Below, one piece after another: positions 17,501 to 24,718 of a stretch of DNA of 64,000 nucleotides (position 1 is the first letter of the stretch; every line of letters starts with the position of its first letter). The position numbers and the translations under genes are program-made. The notes beneath the pieces were generated by a model. The model saw only the letters and a list, made by a program, of their open reading frames with translations, did not search any database and was not told the origin of the DNA. This stretch comes from JBAXXL01 sp038206725 (GTDB taxonomy: Bacteria; Bacteroidota; Ignavibacteria; Kapaibacteriales; UBA2268). The stretch lies in assembly GCA_038206725.1 (NCBI GenBank), contig JBBRAO010000002.1, positions 1 through 64,000 of the forward strand, written 5' to 3'.

Positions 17501-19267
17501 ATGAAAAAAGTACTTGTCTTGGCAATAGCCATACTTATCTCTACGGTTTCGATATTTGCTCAAACGGCAAAAGAAAACGTTATAAGCAATTATAAAGAAA
17601 AAAACTTCGAGGTAGCGGCTCAATTTATTGAAGCGGCAATTGCTCAAGATTCAAAAGATCGCGATTTTTTGGTACTTTGCGGTGATATATATTTTGAATT
17701 AAATCAATATAATTCTGCGATTAATGTTTACAATGAAGCATTAAAAATCAAAAGTAATGATTGGGAAGTTCTTAGCAAATTAGCAGAATCCTATTCATTA
17801 AAGAAAGATCCTAAAAAAGCCTTTGAAAACTATAACAAGGCTATTGAAAAAGTAAAAGAAAATAGTAAAGAATACTATAAACTGAAATTAGGGTACGCAA
17901 ACGCTTTGATTCGCGCCGACTCACTAAAATCAGCCGAAATCATTATTACTCAGGTCAAATCAAAAAATCCTAAGAATCCGGATGCATTTGTTATGTTAGG
18001 GAATTTATATCTTGCAAAAAGAGTTTATGCCTTAGCGGAAAACAATTACAAAACCGCATTGGATTTGGATCCTACGAACGTTGAAGCACGTTCAAATTTG
18101 GGTGAATCATATTATTGGCTTGGTAATACTTCAGGAGCGGATTCAGCTCTTATGAACGAATATTACAGCCGTTGTTTAGCTGCATTTAATACTGTTACTA
18201 AGGAAGATCCTAAAAATGCAAAAGCGTGGTTACGCCAAGGTAAAATATTATTCGCATCGAATAGATTTTCAGAAGCCGCTACTACTCTTAATCAATATAT
18301 GAAACTGCGCCCTTCGGACTTGGACGGACGCTGGATGCTTGGTAAATCATTTTTCCAAATTAGAATGTGCGATTCCGCTCAAATAAATTTGGAAATTGTT
18401 GCTTCTAAGATTGATTCTTTAGCCAATGAAGCAAACTTGATGTTAGCTCAATGTAATTACGAAAGTAAGGACTATCCGAAAGCTGTTGAAAAATTCCAAC
18501 CCTTATATGCAAAAGGTGTATTACTTGCTATTGACCAACACCGTTTGGGTCAATCACTTTTTATGTCAGGAGATTCTCTAAAAGCATTCGATGTTTGGAC
18601 AAAGCTTGCTGTGGACAGCGCTAATTATCCTTCATCTTGCAAATTGATGAGCAATATGGTGAAATTGATGACCAGAATGCAACTTCGCACACGTGCCATA
18701 CAAATGGGAGAATTTTGGTTAGCGAACGCGAATTGCGAGCCTGCAGACAAAGCAAACATATTATTCATTATGGGTAATAATTATATAAACTTAGCCACAT
18801 CATACGATTCTATTCCGGCAAAAAAAGCTGAATACTCGTTGAAATCAATACCTTATTTGAAAGAATCTAATCAATTAGATCCTACAAATATATATACCTA
18901 TTTGTATCTTGGCGATGCTTATGTAAAGTTGGACAGTGTTCCAAAAGGATTAGGATTTTATCAAATGGCAATCAACAGATCCAAGGAAGATACATTAAAG
19001 AACGGCAAACAATTAATCGCTTCATATAACAAGATTTGTGGGTCGTATTTGACCTCCAAGAAATTTAATGATTTGGTTAAAATTTCAACCGAATGGACGG
19101 TTGACCAACCAAAAGTTGAGTGGGGATGGTTCTATTTAGCAGTTGCTAATCAAAACTTACAGAATGCGGATGCGGCAATCAAATACTATAAAAAAGTATT
19201 AGCGATTAACCCGAATAATCAGACAGCTCGAAAACAAATTAGCGCTCTCAATTCGTCCGGCGACTAG
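17501..19267 (+). CDS. exported tetratricopeptide repeat protein
   Basis: 588 residues with a signal peptide (about 1-20, ending IFAQ). TPR-like helical repeats fill most of its length. The clearest are at about 45-135 (YFELNQYNSAINVYNEALKI), 170-215 and 535-585 (ADAAIKYYKKVLAINPNN). It is probably a periplasmic scaffold for protein contacts. It is the last gene of the small-membrane-protein/PstS-like/TPR set, and a strong hairpin terminator follows. A TPR protein at this place behind a TonB cluster is common in the phylum, but its function is not known to me. Confidence 0.85.
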   Translation: MKKVLVLAIAILISTVSIFAQTAKENVISNYKEKNFEVAAQFIEAAIAQDSKDRDFLVLCGDIYFELNQYNSAINVYNEALKIKSNDWEVLSKLAESYSLKKDPKKAFENYNKAIEKVKENSKEYYKLKLGYANALIRADSLKSAEIIITQVKSKNPKNPDAFVMLGNLYLAKRVYALAENNYKTALDLDPTNVEARSNLGESYYWLGNTSGADSALMNEYYSRCLAAFNTVTKEDPKNAKAWLRQGKILFASNRFSEAATTLNQYMKLRPSDLDGRWMLGKSFFQIRMCDSAQINLEIVASKIDSLANEANLMLAQCNYESKDYPKAVEKFQPLYAKGVLLAIDQHRLGQSLFMSGDSLKAFDVWTKLAVDSANYPSSCKLMSNMVKLMTRMQLRTRAIQMGEFWLANANCEPADKANILFIMGNNYINLATSYDSIPAKKAEYSLKSIPYLKESNQLDPTNIYTYLYLGDAYVKLDSVPKGLGFYQMAINRSKEDTLKNGKQLIASYNKICGSYLTSKKFNDLVKISTEWTVDQPKVEWGWFYLAVANQNLQNADAAIKYYKKVLAINPNNQTARKQISALNSSGD

Positions 19268-19290
19268 CGATTAATTATATTATTATAAAA

Positions 19291-19320
19291 AAACTCGTTA
19301 TTTGATAACGAGTTTTTTTT
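19291..19320 (+). terminator. terminator after TPR gene
   Basis: AAACTCGTTA/TAACGAGTTT stem with a 5-base loop and nine T following, 24 bases past the TPR stop codon. Confidence 0.9.
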
Positions 19321-19485
19321 TGTGTGGAGTTGGTGGAATTGATAACCTAGAAGAGAAGGTATGTTTATCGCGCGAAATGTTTATAGGCTGGCATATCATC
19401 AATCCTTTCTTGGCGCATTAAGCAAAAAAAAATAAAAAGCCCTTTCAAGTGTCTATTTTGTTTATTAAATTTACAAAAACTGAAA

Positions 19486-20385
19486 ATGAAATTTACGCTT
19501 AGAATAATCCTATTTATATTCCTGACAACAACACTATATTCACAACCAACCCACCCCATCGATCAACGCTATATATTTGAACAAACACGTATGCCCGCAT
19601 TCCCGGATTCTGTTTTTTTATGCGGTGAGCGAATTCCGTTAGAAATTCCCGAGGTACGCGAACGTGCTGAACGAGAATACTTCCTTCTACTTCAGGACCC
19701 GGGACAAGTTATGCTTTATCTGAAACGCTCCGGAAAGTATTTCCCTATGTACGAAAAATTGCTCAAAGACGCCGGCCTTCCCGATGATTTGAAATATTTA
19801 TCAGTTGCCGAAAGTGCTTTATACCAATCACGTTCTGTGAAAAGCGCACTTGGATTATGGCAATTTATGGAGGGTACCGGTCGCTCAATGGGTTTGCAGA
19901 TCGATAAATTTGTGGATGAAAGATGTCATCCTGAAAAAAGTACTTTGGGGGCTATAAAATATTTGAAAAATGGTTACAAGTCTCACGGTTCGTGGATTTC
20001 GACATTAGCGGGGTACAATATGGGTAACTTCGGAGTGGCCGAATCAATGAAATACCAAAACGCGTTAGATTATTTTTCACTTTACCTCAACGAAGAAACC
20101 TCACGTTTTGTTTTTAGAATTTTGGCAATTAAACTTGTGATGACCAACCCTGAAATACACGGTTATCATCTTCAAGATAATGACTATTATAAATCGGACA
20201 AAACCGAAAAAATTGATTGGCCTAAATCAATTACCGATTTATCGGAATGGGCAAAATCGCAAGGCACATCATATAAAAATGTTAAATTGCTAAACCCTTG
20301 GATGTTAGAGCGTTCCTTGCCTAATCCTCAAAGCGGTAAAGTTTGGGAAATTGAAATTCCTTTTGATAGTTTAAAAACTAATTAA
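19486..20385 (+). CDS. lytic transglycosylase (SLT domain)
   Basis: 299 residues with a signal peptide (about 1-19). The catalytic SLT/MltD-type domain spans about 85-230. Family motifs are present: the catalytic glutamate in VAESALYQ, then SALGLWQFMEGTGRSMGL, then TLAGYNMG. It should cleave the glycan strands of peptidoglycan between MurNAc and GlcNAc, producing anhydro ends. The C-terminal part (about 245-299) has only a short LysM-unlike region, so it lacks the LysM repeats of E. coli MltD. It is a single-gene unit after a terminator and 100 bases before ftsH. Confidence 0.9.
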   Translation: MKFTLRIILFIFLTTTLYSQPTHPIDQRYIFEQTRMPAFPDSVFLCGERIPLEIPEVRERAEREYFLLLQDPGQVMLYLKRSGKYFPMYEKLLKDAGLPDDLKYLSVAESALYQSRSVKSALGLWQFMEGTGRSMGLQIDKFVDERCHPEKSTLGAIKYLKNGYKSHGSWISTLAGYNMGNFGVAESMKYQNALDYFSLYLNEETSRFVFRILAIKLVMTNPEIHGYHLQDNDYYKSDKTEKIDWPKSITDLSEWAKSQGTSYKNVKLLNPWMLERSLPNPQSGKVWEIEIPFDSLKTN

Positions 20386-20436
20386 TCAATATTTCTAATA
20401 AATTTGCGTATTTTACGTTAATATAAAATTATTTTG

Positions 20437-20444
20437 TAATTTTG
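20437..20444 (+). promoter_or_regulatory. candidate -7 element upstream of ftsH
   Basis: TAATTTTG matches the Bacteroidota TAnnTTTG -7 box, predicting a start near 20451 and a leader of about 35 bases. No TTTG or TTG is present at the right -33 spacing (only TTTTACG around 20411), so this is a half match. Confidence 0.35.
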
Positions 20445-20485
20445 TAAATAATATATACTTATATTTTGTACGGAGGATTTTTGTT

Positions 20486-22525
20486 TTGATAGACGATAAA
20501 AAAGACGATAAAAATACTAATAATGATAAAAAAGACCCTTTTGGTAATTATAAAGGTCCCGGGAAAACCAATCCACCAAGCTTAATGCGTAACTTGATGA
20601 TATGGTCTATGATTCTGCTTTCTATTTTCATATTTTACAATTTGTTGCAAGATATGAACAATAAGGAAACTTATGTATCATATACCCAATATAAGTATCT
20701 ACTTAACAGTGAATTAATAAAATACGCCGAAATAGAGAAAAGCAAGAGCAACGATTTTGTTTTTCACGGCAAATTAAAACACCCGGTTACTCTTAAAGTA
20801 GCAACCGGAAAAACGAGTGTTATAAAGATAGTTACAAAATTGGGATTTGTGGACAGCGCGACCGAAAAACTTTGGGTAGAAAAGCATCTAAGTTGGAAAT
20901 ACAAGGATGCCGGAAATTCTATCACTGATTATATATTCAGCCTTTTACCTTGGTTACTTATAATAGGCGTATTTATTTTCTTTATGTCGCGGATGCAAGG
21001 CGGCGGGCAGGGAGGCAAAAATGTATTTAGCTTCGGTAAATCTAAAGCCAAGTTGACCAATCCAAACAATCAGAAAATTACATTTGCCGATGTCGCCGGT
21101 GCGGACGAAGCAAAATATGAACTTGAAGAAATAATCCAATTTTTAAAAGAGCCCGATAGATTCCGCCGTTTGGGCGGCAAAATTCCTCACGGTGTTTTGC
21201 TACTTGGCTCACCCGGTACAGGTAAGACTTTATTAGCCCGTGCAGTTGCCGGTGAAGCCGGTGTACCGTTTTATTCGATTTCCGGTGCGGATTTCGTTGA
21301 AATGTTCGTAGGTGTTGGCGCAAGCCGAGTTCGCGACCTCTTCGAGCAGGCTAAACAAACATCGCCTTGTATTGTTTTTATTGATGAAATAGACGCTGTC
21401 GGTCGCCATCGTGGCGCCGGTTTAGGCGGTGGTCACGACGAACGAGAACAAACCTTGAACCAACTTTTAGTTGAGATGGACGGCTTCGAACAGAATTTAG
21501 GCGTTATCGTTATCGCCGCAACCAACCGTCCCGATGTATTGGATCCGGCTTTATTACGCCCGGGTCGTTTTGATCGCCGTGTTATGGTTGACCTTCCTGA
21601 TGCAAAAGGAAGAAAAGGGATTTTCGAAGTACATACAAAGAAAATACCTTTAGCGGACGATGTGGATTTAGAACGAATTTCAAGAGGCACTCCGGGTTTA
21701 TCGGGTGCTGAAATAGCTAATATAACCAACGAAGCCGCGTTATTAGCGGCTCGCCGAGACAGCGAGAAAGTTACAATGATGGACTTCGAGCAAGCTCGCG
21801 ATAAAGTACTAATGGGTGTCGAACGCAGAAGTATGGTTATCTCGCCAAGAGAAAAAGAATTAACGGCATTCCACGAAATGGGACACGCATTGGCAAGCAA
21901 GCTCTTACCAAATGCGGATAAATTACATAAAGTAACTATTATCCCGCGCGGAAGAGCATTGGGATTAACTTGGAACTTCCCCGATGAAGAATTCCATTCC
22001 AAAGCGAAAGAATACTTCGAAGATACTTTAGTAGTTCTAATGGCGGGACGTGCCGCTGAAAAATTAATTTTTGATAAAGAAACGACAGGTGCTTCTAACG
22101 ACTTAGATAGAGCATCACAAATAGCAAGAAAAATGGTTTGCGACTGGGGTATGAGTAAACATATAGGTCCGGTTACTTTTAGACATCAGCAAGAAGATGT
22201 GTTTTTAGGACGCGATATTTCCCAACCAAAAGACCATAGTGAAAAAACTCAGCAAGAAATTGACGACGAGGTAAGAACTATTCTGTTAACAGCTATGAAG
22301 CACGCGGAAAACTTACTTTTAATAAATAAAGAATTACTAAAAAAAGGTGCAGAGGTATTGTTAGAACGCGAGATATTGGACGCAGAAGAACTGGACGTTA
22401 TTATCCGCGGAGAAGAATTGCCTCCTATAAGCAGTCAGAAATTGACGGCTTTACGCAATATTAACTTTAATCTTAAAGATAACGATATTAATAGCGATAG
22501 TACAATCGCTGAAAATACAATTTAA
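20486..22525 (+). CDS. ftsH: ATP-dependent zinc metalloprotease FtsH, TTG start
   Basis: 679-residue membrane AAA protease that degrades membrane and short-lived cytosolic proteins. It has two N-terminal helices (about 36-53 and 150-168) flanking a small periplasmic domain, then the AAA module: Walker A GSPGTGKT, Walker B IVFIDEIDAVG, and second region of homology ATNRPDVLDPALLRPGRFDR. The protease site is HEMGH at 463-467, where most FtsH have HEAGH, with the third ligand in TGASNDLDRA. The start is TTG at 20486: GGAGG (20472-20476) sits nine bases before it and the next in-frame ATG is 33 codons in, inside the conserved N terminus. The DUF349-like gene follows 19 bases after the stop. Confidence 0.95.
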   Translation: MIDDKKDDKNTNNDKKDPFGNYKGPGKTNPPSLMRNLMIWSMILLSIFIFYNLLQDMNNKETYVSYTQYKYLLNSELIKYAEIEKSKSNDFVFHGKLKHPVTLKVATGKTSVIKIVTKLGFVDSATEKLWVEKHLSWKYKDAGNSITDYIFSLLPWLLIIGVFIFFMSRMQGGGQGGKNVFSFGKSKAKLTNPNNQKITFADVAGADEAKYELEEIIQFLKEPDRFRRLGGKIPHGVLLLGSPGTGKTLLARAVAGEAGVPFYSISGADFVEMFVGVGASRVRDLFEQAKQTSPCIVFIDEIDAVGRHRGAGLGGGHDEREQTLNQLLVEMDGFEQNLGVIVIAATNRPDVLDPALLRPGRFDRRVMVDLPDAKGRKGIFEVHTKKIPLADDVDLERISRGTPGLSGAEIANITNEAALLAARRDSEKVTMMDFEQARDKVLMGVERRSMVISPREKELTAFHEMGHALASKLLPNADKLHKVTIIPRGRALGLTWNFPDEEFHSKAKEYFEDTLVVLMAGRAAEKLIFDKETTGASNDLDRASQIARKMVCDWGMSKHIGPVTFRHQQEDVFLGRDISQPKDHSEKTQQEIDDEVRTILLTAMKHAENLLLINKELLKKGAEVLLEREILDAEELDVIIRGEELPPISSQKLTALRNINFNLKDNDINSDSTIAENTI

Positions 22526-22544
22526 ACTAAAGCGAGGAACAACA

Positions 22545-24281
22545 GTGAACTCAGACGAACTTACAAATGGGACCGATTTACTCAATGAACAAGAACATCT
22601 CAATTTAGATGTTCCGCAGGATTTACCCGAAGCCGCTCAAAAGGAAGCTGTAGTAGAAGAACTACAGCCGGAAGCTTCGCAGGATTTACCCGAAGCCGCC
22701 CCAGTGGAAACTGTAGAAGAAGAACTACAGCCGGAAGCTTCGCCGGAATTACCCGATGTCACACCAATGCAAGAAGAGCTATTGGACGAATCAGAAACAC
22801 AAAGTGGTGAACTGATTAAAAAATATGACACCGATGAGGAATATAGAAATGCTTACGACACTGTATATAATAATATTGCAGAGTGGTGTGAGCAAGCCAA
22901 AGAAGGAACAGATTGGAAATTACTACGTAACAATCAAGTAGAATTACGCGGCGCTTTGAAAATGCTTTTCTTAACAAAAGAAGATTCAAAAAAGCTAAGC
23001 GATATGATTGACGAACACGCCGAAATTATCAATCAAAGGCAAAATTCCGAACGAATGGAAAAAGACAAAGTTTTCGAAAACAATTACAATCAGTACAAAG
23101 AAAAAGTAATCTTTACTACCGAAAAAGCAAATGTAACTACTATTTTCAAAGAAGGTAGAGATTTGCTAATTAAGCTACAAGATGAAATCAAACCTGTACA
23201 ATTGAAACGTTCACAAAGAGACGAGTTTTTCAGTTTGATTCAAGCCGCATTTTTGGCTATCAACGAAAAACAAGCTAACGAACGCGAAAATTTCGAAATG
23301 GAGTGCATAGAAAACTACCATTCGTTGAAAAAAACGATACAAAATGCTTGCGAATTCGCAAGAACATCAAATAGATTTAGCGATGCTAGAAAAAAATTAA
23401 TAGAAACTCAACAGGATATCAAGGGAAGAAGACTCAGACGCGAACAGCGCGATGAGCTTTACCAAACTATCCGTGTTCATTTTGAAGAACTCAATCAACG
23501 TCAATCAGCCGATCGCTCTGTTAATGAAGAGGAAATCTCTGAAAATTATACTAAATTAACAAAAGTGGTAAATGAAGCTATTGATTTTGCAAACAATACA
23601 GAAGAATATAGCGAAGCTCGCGCTCGTTTAATAAGCGCTCAAAATGAAATCAAAGCTTTAAAACTAAACCGTGGTCAACGTGACGAATTATATTCACAAA
23701 TCCGTGGCGTATTTACAGCTATGAACGAAAATCAGTCCTCCGAACGCGAAGCTTATGAAAACGAAGCGGAAGTAAATTACGCGAAATTAACTGATAAAGT
23801 CAATAATTCTTTTGAATTAGTATTAGGGCTTACCGATTTCAGACTAATCCGCGACAATCTATTGGCTATTCAGGGCGAAGTTCGATTAATGCGTTTGAAA
23901 CGCGGTCAAAGAAATGAACTGTTTTCAAGATTGCGCGAAGCATTTAATTTGTTCGACAAACGCCGCGATGAATTCTTTTCGGGACGTCGCGAAGAACGCA
24001 AACGCAAATTCGTTACTTTGTTGGACAATATGAACGCAAAAATTTCACGCTTAGAAGAACTGAAAGTCAAAGATATGGATTTATTGACCAATCTGCAAAA
24101 CGATAATGGCGATGAAGACCAAATCAACGCAATTAACGATAGAATCAAAGAAAAAGATGCTCAAATTGCAGAAGCTCAAGTTCGTTTAGACGAAATCCAA
24201 AAAGATATCAACGATTTGGATAAAGTAAAAGAAAATCCTGAAGAAGAAAATCATTTTGAAACTGAAATACCGGTCGAATAA
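22545..24281 (+). CDS. acidic helical repeat protein, DUF349-like, GTG start
   Basis: 578 residues, no signal peptide, highly charged. The start is GTG at 22545 with GCGAGG upstream, 19 bases after ftsH. Residues 25-66 hold two tandem copies of a 21-codon unit (QDLPEAA...LQPEAS). The rest is built of four to five helical modules of about 85 residues, each ending in a version of LKRGQRDELFSQIRxxF followed by NERQ and ER. The last module reads LREAFNLFDKRRDEFFSGRR, close to DUF349 repeats as I recall them. The C terminus is coiled coil (about 485-560). It is probably cytosolic. Its position suggests co-expression with FtsH, perhaps as an adaptor or substrate, which is inference only. Confidence 0.7.
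   Translation: MNSDELTNGTDLLNEQEHLNLDVPQDLPEAAQKEAVVEELQPEASQDLPEAAPVETVEEELQPEASPELPDVTPMQEELLDESETQSGELIKKYDTDEEYRNAYDTVYNNIAEWCEQAKEGTDWKLLRNNQVELRGALKMLFLTKEDSKKLSDMIDEHAEIINQRQNSERMEKDKVFENNYNQYKEKVIFTTEKANVTTIFKEGRDLLIKLQDEIKPVQLKRSQRDEFFSLIQAAFLAINEKQANERENFEMECIENYHSLKKTIQNACEFARTSNRFSDARKKLIETQQDIKGRRLRREQRDELYQTIRVHFEELNQRQSADRSVNEEEISENYTKLTKVVNEAIDFANNTEEYSEARARLISAQNEIKALKLNRGQRDELYSQIRGVFTAMNENQSSEREAYENEAEVNYAKLTDKVNNSFELVLGLTDFRLIRDNLLAIQGEVRLMRLKRGQRNELFSRLREAFNLFDKRRDEFFSGRREERKRKFVTLLDNMNAKISRLEELKVKDMDLLTNLQNDNGDEDQINAINDRIKEKDAQIAEAQVRLDEIQKDINDLDKVKENPEEENHFETEIPVE
22617..22742 (+). repeat. in-frame 63-bp tandem repeat
   Basis: Two direct copies (22617-22679 and 22680-22742), each 21 codons long, with about eight base differences, and the start of a third (from 22743). 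They lie in the acidic N-terminal segment of the DUF349-like protein and keep the frame. Confidence 0.8.
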
Positions 24282-24327
24282 TTGGGATTTTAATCAAAGA
24301 TGTATCTATATTCAAGCGATTAGATAA

Positions 24328-24360
24328 AAAATGTCCGGTGAAACTTCATCGGACATTTTA
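24328..24360 (+). terminator. terminator after ftsH operon
   Basis: AAATGTCCG/CGGACATTT stem around loop GTGAAACTTCAT with a short T-rich tail, 47 bases past the stop of the DUF349-like gene. Confidence 0.7.
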
Positions 24361-24385
24361 TTTGTCTTTATTTGCATAATGCGAA

Positions 24386-24546
24386 GATGCCCTCCACCCT
24401 GGAGGTGGAGGGCATCTGACAAGCGCCTTGAATATGTGGTGACGTTGTCATTCCCGACTCGATCGGGAATCCATCTTCCAAGCTACGAAGTAGCTGAATA
24501 TAATTTCATTGTCTTGTTCCGAAGCTCCTGCTAGGAACATAAACAG
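24386..24546. repeat. intergenic hairpins and dispersed repeats
   Basis: Positions 24386-24416 form a GC-rich perfect hairpin (GATGCCCTCCACC, loop CTGGA). Positions 24448-24475 contain a REP-like ATTCCCGACTCGATCGGGAAT palindrome core, related to a decayed copy near 477-512. Positions 24515-24537 carry a GTTCC...AGCTCCTGCT...GGAAC hairpin, also found at about 29020-29046 and 63800-63823. No gene is visible. Confidence 0.6.
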
Positions 24547-24636
24547 CTACATTTTCACAAACTTCGCCGTTTCGCCACCCACTTTTACAAAATACATACC
24601 TCGTGGAAAACGCTCTATATTTATCCGATTGCGCTC
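24547..24636 (-). pseudogene. orphan T9SS sorting-domain tail (copy A)
   Basis: On the minus strand a 29-codon open stretch ends with FPRGMYFVKVGGETAKFVKM and a stop at 24549-24547. This is the end of a type A T9SS C-terminal domain with no gene attached; a stop codon lies just upstream at 24639-24637. The DNA, including the following GTTCC/GGAAC hairpin, is similar over about 120 bases to a second orphan tail at 63696-63823. Confidence 0.75.
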
Positions 24637-24718
24637 CTATCCCCCCAATCAGCCGTGGCACAAAAAAAGACGCGAAAAATCGCGTCTTTATATATCTTCT
24701 AAATATCATAGCCGTTAA

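Noticed and set aside
21433..22002. 189-codon minus-strand frame inside ftsH
   Set aside because: It mirrors the conserved AAA and protease domain of FtsH; a shadow of strong coding bias.
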